NCBI GenBank assembly: GCA_902806595.1
Contig: CADCXC010000005.1
Span: forward strand, 2,294,001 to 2,358,000
Source of the DNA: Pyrenopolyporus hunteri
Taxonomy: Eukaryota > Ascomycota > Sordariomycetes > Xylariales > Hypoxylaceae
Direction: 5' to 3'
Length of the DNA stretch: 64,000 nt
The notes beneath the pieces were generated by a model. That model did not search any database. It had not been told where the DNA came from and was given only the letters and a program-made list of their open reading frames with translations. Positions 28,101 through 38,410 of the stretch are shown here, piece after piece. Position 1 is the first letter of the stretch; every line of letters begins with the position of its first letter. The position numbers were made by a program, and so were the translations under genes.

Positions 28101-28990
28101 TAAAAAATTTATATTTTTTTAATTAATTATATATTAAAATCGTTAAATAAAAAAATTATATTAAAAAAAACGTTTGAAATAATAGATTTTTTTAATTTTA
28201 AAATTCCGGTATATTTTATATTTATAAAAAATATGTTTATTATTTTAATAAAAAATATTTTATAAAGTTTAAAAATAATAAATAATATAAAATATAAAAT
28301 AAAAATTTTTATTTTAAATTTTATTATATTTAATTAATTTATAAATTTTAATATTATTATTATTACGAAATTTTTAATAATAATATTTATATTATCGTTA
28401 ATAATAAAAAATATATAAATTAATAATTTAAAAAAAAGTTTTTTTTTTAATTTTTTTTAAAATAATTTATATTAAAAATAATATATTAATAATTATTATT
28501 ATAAATAATAAATTTTTTAATCGAATTAATTTTATATTAATATTAATATTCGTAATTATTAATTATAAAATTTAAAATTAAATTTTATAAAAAACGTATT
28601 TAAATTTAATAAAACGTTATTTTATATATAAAAAAATAAATTTTATGTCGATATATATATAATTATTTAAAATTATTAATTTAAAAAATTTATATTTTTT
28701 ATTTTTTATAAATTTTAAATTTTTTATAAAATTACGACTTTTTATAAAAATAAAATAAAGTTTAAAATAAATCGATAAATTAAATAAAATAATAATAAAA
28801 CGAAATTTTATAAATAATTTAAATTAATAAAATTATATTATTATATATTAATTTATAAAATTTTTATTAAATTAAAAATAAAATTTTATTTAAAAAATAA
28901 AATATAATTTTAAAGAAAATATATAAATTATATTACGTATTTAACCGAAAACGAATACGAGATCGATTAAATTTATATAATGTAAAATAT

Positions 28991-29002
28991 CTAAAACTCG
29001 GG
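28991..29002 (-). repeat. Right terminal inverted repeat of AT-rich block
   Basis: CTAAAACTCGGG is the exact reverse complement of 12,081-12,092 and marks the abrupt return to normal composition. I see no matching target-site duplication in the flanks. Confidence 0.55.
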
Positions 29003-31284
29003 TTATTGTGTCCTCCTTTAACGGGGGGGGACCTCTAAGTTACATATATGTTTTTTTTTCCCTACCTAGGTATTCGCCAGCAGATGGTATTTTCGTGTTT
29101 CATACACGTACACAGATAATAACCGCCTCGGTTCCGACCTCTCCAGCTCCAAACCCCGTGGATTCTCGTGGTCTGCCAATCCTAATAATAACTTGCCTAT
29201 CATTTATCAAGTTTGGTATAACCACCTTTAAACTCGATATATAAACGGGTAGATTGTGTAGATAGTTTATAGTTTGAGACAGTTTTCCCTTGCGATACCA
29301 GTCAAATGACATGATCGGCTGTAAGGGGTGTGGTGTGGGCAGATTTTCCCGGAATTCTGTGAAGAAAAACAATAACTCCGTGGAGTTTGGGGGGGGTTTT
29401 TGTTTGCAACGGGATCGTCTTACCCACGAGGCGCTCCGATGGGTTTCCCTGAAGAGAGATTGAGCTTGTTTTGAGGGCATTACCTTACTCTGTGGATACG
29501 CCCGACCTAGATGTGCTGCAGAGATTTGGACCTTTATGCGAAGAAGCGTTTCTGTAAGAGCCTTGGCGTGCTCGATGGTTTGACCACGGCGAACTTATCT
29601 ATCCCGAGAAGCTCGAAGCTTATATAGGGGGGGGATGTGGTAGTACGTGCAGATCTACTTTATATCTAACCAGCCACCCGTGCGTATCGGATCGTGGCGT
29701 TCTTAGGTGCGTCTCTGGGCGGGCATGTTTACAGTACCATACTGTGTAGTAAATAATCGAGGGGATAAATTACCCAGCCAATGAACAACGGTGCGGGGAG
29801 CTCATTCGACTTGATTCATTCCACGGGTTCACCAGTCCGCCTGTCTACACCCTAGTCCGTCGCCGACTCCATACCAACCCAACTGTTCGGAATCGAGGGG
29901 ATTACAATCCTAACAGCAGATTCTGCACGATACTGATCTTCCCAATACCGCGGGTCCACGTTCGTGTGGAGACAAACTAGGTATATCATATTATACCATG
30001 CCTTGCCTGGGTTATGCCGGATTCCAGACAAGACAGTTTGATTACTACCTACACGAGTGCATAGAGCCAGTCTTGCCGTTAAGAATGCCGGCGAGGATAG
30101 TTAGGGGGAGGGGGGCACTACGAGTCCTACATACCAACGTCCACCCACATGGTAGTGCATCATGTCTACAACATGACCTAGGCCGTCGGTGCACCCTTCG
30201 GCGAGCTCGTGTCATATGTTTTTATCCTTTCCCGGTGGGCAGACTCTGCTGTGTTATACTAAGTCAACAGGCAGAGTCCCCCCGGTGATGATTGCCTGGA
30301 TCTCAAAACGTCCTAGGGATACACGGCAGATTTTTTTTTTTTTTTTTTTGCAACAAGAAAGTTTCTTTCCCCATCCCCCCCCTTTCCTCCCTCTTCTAAC
30401 GCGGAATACCACGCTAAGGCTTCCCGCCAGCGACGATTAAATTTGTTTGTCTTGCGGAAAAGGAGGCGATGGCGTCGATGCGAACTTACCTAGATACCTA
30501 CCTAGCCACCTAGTTAACCTAATAACGGTATGGTGAGGTATGGCATCATGCTTAATAACAGTATCTACACAGGTCTAAGTAGGTAAGGTCAGGTAGGTTG
30601 GTAGCCAGGAGATGGTCTCGTCTTCCCCCTTTGAGCCAAGCTTCGAGTGCCGCATCCGAACTGTCGGGTCGGGGTGGATCATGTCTGGTCGACGCTAAAC
30701 CCTGGACATCCCTGGCGATATATGGGGGCTGTATACGTAGGCGGAGCATCACCCTATGATGACTTCGAGATTAATGCTACCCGCCCTATTGCTTTCTCAT
30801 TCGTCACCCTGGATACTTGTACGTTAAACCTTACTTGCTCATATATTTTTTTTTTTACGTTGGGCATCTTTCGAGTCGGAGGGGGGAAGCTTGATGGGTC
30901 ACGAAAGGACACGGGCATGAAGGGTTGTATCGCCCTCTGCAAGGACAAAGACGAAGTGTAAGTGTCACAATACGCGACCCGTTGTGTTACCACTTCTACC
31001 GGTTGTCGTTGGCACGTTCGCTTGTTTGCCTACCAAACAAGCAACGCTCGTATGTGCCTTGGCGATATCCGCCTTTGTGGATCATAGGTGTGGACGAGTA
31101 GACTTTCTATATGTACGTGGCAACGGCTCGTTCGGTTCCATTCTTCTAGAAGAGCAATTCAGCCGATGCGCATCTACCACCTACCAGAATACTGGGCTTC
31201 GCCGACATATCTACCCACTACCCCGGAACCCTATCATCATCCACACAACCACGCCTTCTCCGCTCGAGATACGTGATCCTCCCG
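29003..31284. other. Right flank of AT-rich block, no gene
   Basis: Normal composition returns at once. It contains G-homopolymers (29,023-29,030 and near 29,390), a T run at 30,332-30,349, and TACC-type motifs at 30,484-30,600. A minus-strand frame of 126 codons (29,480-29,100) has no family character. The last 200 bases are upstream of the 2EXR gene. Confidence 0.55.
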
Positions 31285-32199
31285 ATGGCTATCTGTGACA
31301 GGAAGATGTTGGGTGTGGAGGATGGCGCCCATCATTCCTTTGTAAGTCTCGTTTTTTCTTCTCTAGTTTTACCAAACTGTGGATGAGTAGGTACTAATAA
31401 AGCCAAGCACCTTTTCGCCCAGCTTCCGATCGAGCTTCGACTTAAAATATGGACTTACAACTTGCCGGGCCCGCGTATCATAGAAATAAAATGTAGTCCC
31501 GAGCGAACGTCGACGTCTGCGCCGCGACGGGGGACTAATCGACCTACCGCTTATACGTCCTCCTCGCCTATCCCGGTCAACCTGCACGTATGCAGGGAAT
31601 CTCGGCTCGAGGCGCTGAGGCGATACCAGCTGCTGTTCGGAATTTACCCGCAGCCTGGCCGCATCTTCTTCGACCCCCTCGGAGATACGCTCTACTTCGG
31701 ACGGAGACAGGCGTTGCGGGCCAAGGAGGTGCTGTTCCGCAACTTCTTGGCGCTAGTCCAGCTAGAGGACTTAGCCCGCGTCCGTTACGTCGCTATCAAC
31801 GAAGGCGTCATAAACTACGGCGGGCCTCCCGGGCAGACGCATAAACTGACGCCGGAGCAAATCTTATACGAGGCTTATCTGCACCTGACCAACCTGGAGC
31901 AACTCACTTTCGTCTGCCACGACCGAAATCCGCTCTACAGTTCGGACGCCGTCTTCGTCAAGCCGAGCATGCGCAATCGCATCCTAGAGCGGTATATCGA
32001 GGACGCCGTCCACGCCATCGGGGAGCGGCCGTCTCCGCCCCGGCCGATATCGTGGAGCGTCCAAGCTATTGCCGCGGAGCCCGTGCAGTCCACATACGAC
32101 CAGAGCATTTTGGGATATCGAGGAAGGCGGTCGTCGTTCTTCAGGGAATTCTATCTGCCGCAACATGGGGGAGCACTGCCTAGTACCATGACGGTATGA
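31285..32199 (+). CDS. 2EXR-domain protein
   Basis: Two exons fit, 31285-31341 and 31408-32199, giving 282 residues. The 66-nt intron has donor GTAAGT and a branch-like CTAAT about ten bases before the acceptor. The splice brings together F and HLFAQLPIELRLKIW, followed by LPGPRIIEI and then NLHVCRESRLEALRRY. These are the two blocks that define the fungal 2EXR domain (residues about 19-120), with the typical FFDPxxDTLYFG segment after them. The family is greatly expanded in filamentous ascomycetes and its role is unknown. It is the first gene right of the AT-rich block, the kind of position where accessory genes often lie. The start ATG is inferred; the short first exon (19 codons) is the weakest part of the model. 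Confidence 0.85.
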
Positions 32200-32927
32200 T
32201 TTGATTCTGTCGTAGGGCGAATAGGCAATTCCGATGGGTATTGGTTCTGATATAAGTCGACGTGAATTATTGGCGATTCTAGTTTATCAGACTGGAAAAT
32301 ATCCGCAAGGTCTTTATGAAGCCCTCTAATCTCATTAATACGTTGAAAATAGGCTGGATATAACACAGCTATTTACGTTGACGAACGCGCTGATCTTTGG
32401 TGTGGGAAGGATTGAAGATATCGATAAAAGCTGGGAAGATGCAGTGTCATTCGGAGTTATAGAGGTCTCAAGCGGGATTTCAACAAATCGTGTTCAACAC
32501 TCTGCATATACTGAAGAGAAAATGATATAAAAATTAGCTTAATTCACATCACATAAATTCTGATTAATGTTCGTTAATAGAAGATGACGATGTCCTTGGG
32601 TTAAATTAGGTACCATCAATAGAGGCATTGATATGGGTATATAGGTACCTAGGTACAAATCCGCCAAGAACCTAGCCACGGGAAAATCATCGGACCTTCA
32701 GCGTCCTCACCGGACCAATCAAAAGCCGTCGCTCAACAACTAACCTTAAATTTTATCGTCTGGAGCTTGACCAGCGAAGGACCCCACCAAAATTCTTTAG
32801 CTAGGACATCTCGCAGGCGACTTATCTACTTACATATGACTGATACTTATAAGCCGACAATCGATTCTCTTCTCGGAACAAGCGAAATTTGAATCATCAG
32901 ATCTAGTAAGTTATAGAATCCAGAACC
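32200..32927 (+). other. Intergenic, upstream of RPC19
   Basis: 3' flank of the 2EXR gene followed by the 5' flank of RPC19. GGTA/TACC motifs lie at about 32,640-32,655. No coding frame is supported. Confidence 0.5.
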
Positions 32928-33662
32928 ATGCCCGGAAGAACGAATCCCCGCGACGAGACGCCGGAGGAGGTAGACACCTCGATGAACGACGCGCCCACCT
33001 CGGCGCAACCGCCCGCGGAGGAAGACGCCGAGGGGGAGCCCGACGCCATGCAGGAGGACCAACCGGAGGCCGAGGGCGACGAGGACGCGGCAGAAGAGGA
33101 GGAAGAGGAAGAGGAGCCGCAACGGGTTCGAATTGTGCGTTTTAGCCCATCCCTCTGGACAAACCGTTCCGGCGGGGAGAAAAAGTCACTAATAAAAGTT
33201 TTCCGAGCACAGTTACCTGGATCGTCCGAGACAGCTGCGTCTTTCGAGTTCCTGAAGGAGGGCCATACACTTGGCAATGCTCTGCGGTATATCATCATGA
33301 AGAAGTACGTGTGAAGGGGTTTTCTGTTTTGGGGGGGAAAGTTGACTAAATTTGGTTCTAGTCCGGACGTGGAGTTCTGCGCTTATGCTATTCCCCATCC
33401 CTCCGAGGATAAGATGAACCTGAGAATCCAAACATACGGTAAGACTACCAACTCACAAAGAAGAGCCACTTCATCCAATATTTACTGTTTCGTAGACACG
33501 ACGACCGCTGCTGCTGCGCTGGCCAAGGGCCTTCAGGATCTGGAGGATCTCTGTGACATCGTCTCCGATGAATTCTGGAGTGAGCGGGAGAAGTTCGAAG
33601 CAACTCCCGAGCAAGCTCAAAGGAGGCAAGAGGAGGCAGAGAGAAGGAAACAGGCAGCGTAG
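32928..33662 (+). CDS. RPC19: RNA polymerase I/III shared subunit AC19
   Basis: AC19 pairs with AC40 in RNA polymerases I and III, the counterpart of the Rpb11-Rpb3 pair. Four exons fit: 32928-33134, 33213-33304, 33362-33438 and 33496-33662, for 180 residues. The family core reads SFEFLKEGHTLGNALRYIIM (residues about 78-97), then NPDVEFCAYAIPHPSEDKMN across intron 2, then IQTYDTTTAAAALAKGLQDL across intron 3. That fold is the Rpb11-like dimerisation domain. The N-terminal 65 residues are acidic and low-complexity (a run of eight Glu), and the C-terminus is a charged helix. Intron 1 (78 nt) contains no in-frame stop, so its retention would add 26 residues. The gene converges on the complex I gene with about 180 bases between stops. 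Confidence 0.95.
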
Positions 33663-33839
33663 CTTTGTTAGGTATCGAGCATGCTATTTAGATTTCGGCA
33701 AAAACACGAAGAGGACACGGCGGACACGGCATTAGCGGCGTTCGGAGTATGATAGACGACTTTTTTTTTTCTCAAAGGGGTAGAATCTGGCATTTGGTCT
33801 TGCTATGTACAATACAGCGAGTGGGACGATACCCAATAT

Positions 33840-34536
33840 CTAATTGCGACCCTAAGACGCTGTTAGCGGGGAGTAGCTCTTCCGTATCGGAGGTCTGGTA
33901 GGGGGGAAAGCTTGCCTCTAAGAAACCCTGCATGAAGTTGCTCGGCAACCTATCGGCCCCTCGGAAGTTCTCCGTGTTGAAATATGACATGACGTGCGTA
34001 GTCTGTTTCCAGAAGTTCATGGTTTCCTGTTTGCGTGATCTATTAGCTATGTTCATATAGTTTTAACTATCTGGAGAGCAGAACACTCGTAGCTGCGTAC
34101 GAAGCCCTCTGTTCGTTGGACTGACCTGGTACTCTGCGTTGTTTTGCATCAGGAGCACATCGACTACCGGCAGCTTGTCCACGTATCTATGGCGCTCGAA
34201 TTCCTGGCGCATTCGCGTGCGGATGACGGACACCGGGAAGGGAACCGAGTACATCGTTTGGATCTCGGGTGCCTAGAAGATATCTCTATATTAACCCATT
34301 GCCCTGTATGCGGTCTTCCGTAGCCATGAGCCGGCATCGAAGCGTCCGCTCCGGGGGGTCCCGTACCGCTCGTATCCATTCCCGGTAAGCCGAGAGGACT
34401 CGTCGCTTTGCGTCGCTCCAATTGGCCGCTTGTGTGTACTTCGTCAGCAAGGGAAGGGGATGCCGATGTTAGAATAGGTAGGTAGGTACTAACACGTCCG
34501 CGTCGTTCGCGCAAATTGTGTGGGTGTTATCGCCAT
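33840..34536 (-). CDS. nuo14.8: Complex I LYR subunit NDUFA6/NUO-14.8
   Basis: Accessory subunit of mitochondrial NADH:ubiquinone oxidoreductase at the matrix-side Q module, where it binds the acyl-carrier subunit; this role is family knowledge. Five exons fit: 34536-34494, 34428-34367, 34272-34126, 34026-33916 and 33851-33840, for 124 residues, the usual fungal length. Residues about 16-40 carry ANWSDAKRRVLSAYREWIRA, the LYR-type motif in LSAYRE form, followed by APEIQTMY and RMRQEFERHR. Exon 4 ends GFLE and the last exon encodes only GRN and the stop. The intron between them starts with GC, not GT (GCAAGC...CTAAC...TTAG). Reading through it instead would add a 47-residue tail unlike the family. 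Divergent from BUD31. Confidence 0.93.
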
Positions 34537-35016
34537 GGTCGCTGAGGTATGGTGCTGCTCGGCGTAGCGTTGGGATTCATTCGAACTTCCCAGCTTTCCA
34601 ATTGTCTCAGAGATGAGGGCGGCGGGTCGTGGGACCTTGGATTGGTCGAATGGTATAAGCCACATGCACCAGCCACAGATGACCACATGGATGGCCTAAA
34701 GGCTTGTTAGCGTGTGGGCGGGTGGGGACCTCCCGATTTACTTAGTCATCATGCATACTTGTGGCGTCACAATTTCTATTTACTTAGGAGTCTGAAGTCA
34801 ACATCAAGGCTTCGTTTCTTATCTATCATTCTCAGCCTTGCCCCACTACCATCCAAAGCAGGGTGTTTACTTTCCAAGACCTCGCTCAGGAGCCGAGCAA
34901 CGTAACAAAACACCCAATCCTCGACCTACGAATCCAGATAATACTCCTCTTCGCCTACCTACCTATCCTCTACCCGCCCAGTCCCAACCTCGACACCGCC
35001 GCCGCCCCAGAACGAA
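34537..35016. promoter_or_regulatory. Divergent promoter region, complex I gene and BUD31
   Basis: 480 bases between two divergent starts. The half next to BUD31 is pyrimidine-rich with TACC units at about 34,960-34,975. I cannot point to a specific factor site. Confidence 0.45.
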
Positions 35017-35558
35017 ATGCCGGCGATACGATCCCTGGGCTCGGCCAAGTCGAAGAAGCCGCCGGCGGGCTTCGAGGACATCCGGGACGACCTGGAGATC
35101 TTCAACATCAAGATGAAGGACGCGCAGAACACGCCGACGAACAACGTGCCGAAGCACCAGGCCCAGTGGCCCATCTTCCAGATCGCCCACCAGCGCAGCC
35201 GCTACGTGTACGAGCTCTACTACGAGAAGGAGGCCATCTCCAAGCAGCTGTACGACTGGCTGCTCAAGAACGGCTACGCGGACGCCATGCTGATCGCCAA
35301 GTGGAAGAAGCAGGGCTACGAGAAGGTATGTTTGTTTATATTATATCGTTCTAGCTCTTTTATGGTTCCGGCTTTGGTGGCGTGAAGTTCGTGCTAACGC
35401 GAGGATCGCCACAGTTATGTTGCCTGCGCTGCATCCAGACGAAGGAGACGAACTTCCAATCGACGTGCATCTGCCGGGTGCCCAAGGCCCAGCTGAAAGA
35501 CGAGCAGGACGTCCAATGCGTCAGCTGCGGCTGCAGGGGCTGCGCTTCGAGCGACTGA
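35017..35558 (+). CDS. BUD31: Pre-mRNA splicing factor Bud31 (G10 family)
   Basis: Bud31/G10 is a small zinc-binding protein of the spliceosome (Prp19-associated, Cwc14 in yeast). Two exons fit, 35017-35325 and 35415-35558, for 150 residues. The N-terminal part contains GFEDIRDDLEIFNIKMKDAQ, and WPIFQIAHQRSRYVYELYY matches the conserved helical core. The C-terminal exon (residues 104-150) carries the cysteine cluster: CCLRC, CIC and CVSCGCRGC, which holds structural zinc in the family. The 89-nt intron has donor GTATGT and acceptor CACAG. Convergent with the zinc-finger gene. Confidence 0.96.
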
Positions 35559-35925
35559 GTCATAGTTTCGGAGTTCGCGCGAATTGGTTGGGCTTCATGG
35601 GGCTTCACGGCGTTAGGGTTTCTTCGCGGTGCGGGTGGGTTCCCCCTGTTGGTTGCTTAGCATCATTGTTACCTATACCTATATCTATACTTCTACATAT
35701 TACCTACTGGAGTACGGGCGATTCGTTTGCACTGCATGATATCACGGGCTATTATTCATGGGCTTCTCGGGAATCTTTAGAGGAGAAGTAGGTTAAAAGT
35801 TGAATTCTGCAAATACCCCTTATGGGAGATGATATTTTTATATACAATGTCGCTGCCGGTATCGTTGAGCTCGTACTCGTGACGTCGTGTTATCATATCT
35901 TCATAGATCTTCATTTTCGTTAACA
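35559..35925. other. Intergenic between convergent BUD31 and zinc-finger gene
   Basis: 3' flanks of two genes. No coding frame; short CTATACC/TACC motifs around 35,670-35,710. Confidence 0.5.
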
Positions 35926-36790
35926 TTACTGTCTTGCAAACCCCGTCTTTCCTTTCCTGTGGCCGAACCGTATGCTCGTCGGGACGAATTGCAACGCCGA
36001 CATAGCACCGGTCAGATCTTCCATTTCTGTATCCGGGGCTTCGGTGGCGGGAGGAACCGCCTTGGGTGCTTCCGCCTTTGGCTCTTCGGCCGCCGCCTTC
36101 GCCGCCTCCGTCTGTCGCAGACTCTGCCTTCTGCCGGTCGACTTTGGTCCGGTACCGTTAGTTCCCGTAGAAGACCTTCGTCGACGATGGCCACTTTCGA
36201 GGAGTAGCGACTGTCTTCCGTCAACACCTTCTTTGGTTACTGCGAAGAAGTAGTTCTTCGGGTACATGTGCTTATCGATGAGGTGGCTACGTCTTTTCTG
36301 AGGAGTTCTACATTTCCGATCACAGCCCTCGACGAAACATGAGTACTGCCCAATCGATAGTTAGAAGTGCCTTGAGCTAAGTTGGCCCGGGGAGCTTCCT
36401 TACCGTGTGCTCGCCTTTTTCTCTCTTCACGGCGGCGAAGGCATCGTGGCATTCTTCGATGTGGACGTTTAATAGGTGCTCGGACGGGAGGTTTCTTCCG
36501 CATTCTACGCATCGGTTCGTATGTGTCCTGTTGTGATGTGCTTCGTAGTCCGCATATGTCCTAAACAACAACACATCTCGGTGCGGCGGAAGAGAGCACT
36601 TCATCGCAAAGGTATTATGAATGTCGTCGTGGCCGTCGATGGCAGACTCGTCAAGCTCTTTGATTTTCGTGGGTGGCGGAAGACTTTCTACCTCTCGAGG
36701 GCTCGCACCCTCCGAAGCTGCCTTTGGACGAATCTCGGGTTCCGGCGACGAGAGCTCTTCGTCTTCTTCAGGCTCGCGTGAGCGCTTCAT
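35926..36790 (-). CDS. C2H2 zinc-finger protein, ZNF511-like
   Basis: Two exons fit, 36790-36404 and 36345-35926, for 268 residues. Three finger-like units follow one another as in human ZNF511: residues 65-90 (one Cys then ADYEAHHNRTH), 94-115 (CVECGRNLPSEHLLNVHIEECH) and, from the exon 2 start, CFVEGC...RRSHLIDKH followed by MYPKNYFF. The YP-hydrophobic motif straight after finger 3 is typical of this family. The first unit lacks a clear second zinc cysteine. The N-terminus is acidic and Pro/Ser-rich; the C-terminus is Ala/Glu/Pro-rich and ends with a basic stretch (IRFGHRKGKTGF). The function in fungi is unknown to me; nuclear localisation is likely but inferred. Confidence 0.85.
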
Positions 36791-38410
36791 ATTTTGTGTT
36801 GTAGACTTGAACGTGGAAACATGGGGTAGATTTACATTAATTGATACTGTTGCCAGCTGCTAATTGCCTAAAGAATTTTGGCTGTATTTTGAATATGAAG
36901 CCTCGCCTGCTTTTGACTCTTGACGGCGGTCTTGGTGATGAGGTCAAGTCTATGCAAGGTATCGGAGTCACTTTGTAGAATCTAAAGGAACGTATACCGT
37001 CAAGAGGTACTGTACAAGCGACGAAAGAAACTCGACAATCAGAATAATTACTTCTTGTTACTTGCGGGGCGCCTCTGTAGACGACGTCAACAAAAATGCA
37101 GCAATAGGCCACAAACTTTCAGTAGGTATTCAGTATTCAGTATATTGGCACCTAAGTATAAAAACAGCAAATGTAGACATGTGTAGACTTGAAATTCACT
37201 GGAGGCGGTCAGTGAGTTCGAGAGGTTGTAACTCGTTCCCATATAATAATGCCGGGTGGAAATTCAACCCTACGTGGGATAAGAGATCGCTAGAGGTAGG
37301 TACCTATACACGGCACTACACCTGTGGGTACTGAGGCACATAGCATGTAGAGTTAACTGAAAACAGCGAGCGCCACGAGTGATCTGATTGATCTGCCGCA
37401 TGGACCCCAGGACGGCGGTACATCTTTAGGTGCTAAAGTTTCTATTATGTGCCAGGTAGGTATTTGCATCGTGCTAGCCCAAGCCCAGTCAGTGTGTTTG
37501 CAAGCGTAAAGAGAACCCCTAACTACGTGTACCTAATCCGGGGTTTAGAGATGAGGGGTCTAAGATCGTGCTCTATATGTACAGTGCGGGTACCGCGTCA
37601 AGTACCGAGAATACGGTAAATGCACTTATATGGTACAGACACTATCCGCATTATGTACGCACGAGATACATGCCCATCTACATGCCTACAATTACACCCT
37701 GCGCGCGGACGACATCACCTTTTTAAGGTTCAATGGCCTGCTAGGTAGCCCTGTCGCCTGTGCTACGACTGCTAATGCCTTTGGGCAGGCTCGCAGATTT
37801 TAGCAGATCCATTGGCGTGCGCCGGGGGGAAAGAGGCCCTCCCAGCATTTTTATCATCTACAACTTTTATGAGCCCATCTTGTCGCTTTACTTTCTTCTA
37901 CCCATCTACCTTTCCACCCACTCATTATTCACTTTCGCACCTTTCCCCCGTTCTCCCCCATCAACGCTTAAGTCTACAAGTCACTTTTGTCACTTGTCGT
38001 AGACGCAGCATATACTCGCGCTTCTGTCCGCGCCCACGCATTCTTGACACAGACCCTGTTATATCAGACGTAACTTAAAAGTGCCGGTGATCTCTCTCTA
38101 AGAGACGTCCCTTCTCCCGTCAACTAACCGCAAATGTACCCGATATCCTCCTCCGAAATAGTCACCCCAACCCAATTCTCTCCGGCGCGCCTTAGTTGTC
38201 CTTCGTCCCACCCGTCGAATTATGGATATCCTCCGCATCCTCATTCCCGGTTCGAGTTCGTGTGATCCTGTTTCCCGGCTGTGAGCTGTCGCGACAGTTT
38301 CCCAGTCGACTCTACCCCCCGCGCTCCCGGACGACGGTGGCCCTATAGATCCATTACACCACACTCCGACATTGAACGCTTGTTGCGATCGCACGCTACT
38401 ATCTTCCATC
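36791..38410. promoter_or_regulatory. Divergent intergenic, zinc-finger gene and EST1-like gene
   Basis: 1.6 kb without a supported gene. GGTA/TACC motifs lie near 37,295-37,310 and 37,455. The last 500 bases before the EST1-like start are strongly pyrimidine-rich, the usual leader composition in these fungi. Confidence 0.5.

Larger units (their letters stand above)
12081..29002. mobile_element. RIP-degraded AT-rich block, candidate large dead element
   Basis: About 16.9 kb of extreme AT-richness with no open frame of even 60 codons on either strand, starting and ending within roughly 100 bases. Almost all surviving C and G are in CpG; CpA, TpG, CpC and GpG are very rare. This is what RIP leaves: C-to-T change in duplicated DNA. 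Because RIP acts on repeats, uniform mutation across the block implies that most of it was once repeated, probably transposon, sequence. The edges coincide with a 12-bp perfect inverted repeat (12,081-12,092 and 28,991-29,002), and a direct-repeat pair lies inside. No transposase or reverse transcriptase can be read, and no target-site duplication is visible. A nest of several elements is an alternative to one large element. Confidence 0.7.

Noticed and set aside
12081..29002. AT-rich block as a mitochondrial insertion or a full centromere
   Set aside because: No mitochondrial reading frames are visible and the CpG-only pattern fits RIP. At 17 kb it is short for a filamentous-fungal regional centromere, though that cannot be excluded without CENP-A data.
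29100..29480. 126-codon minus-strand frame beside the AT-rich block
   Set aside because: Includes a G-homopolymer read as poly-Pro and has no family match; kept only as a remark in the flank.
33772..33915. 47-residue C-terminal extension of the complex I LYR subunit
   Set aside because: Explained better by the GC-AG intron, which restores the family end GRN and the usual length.
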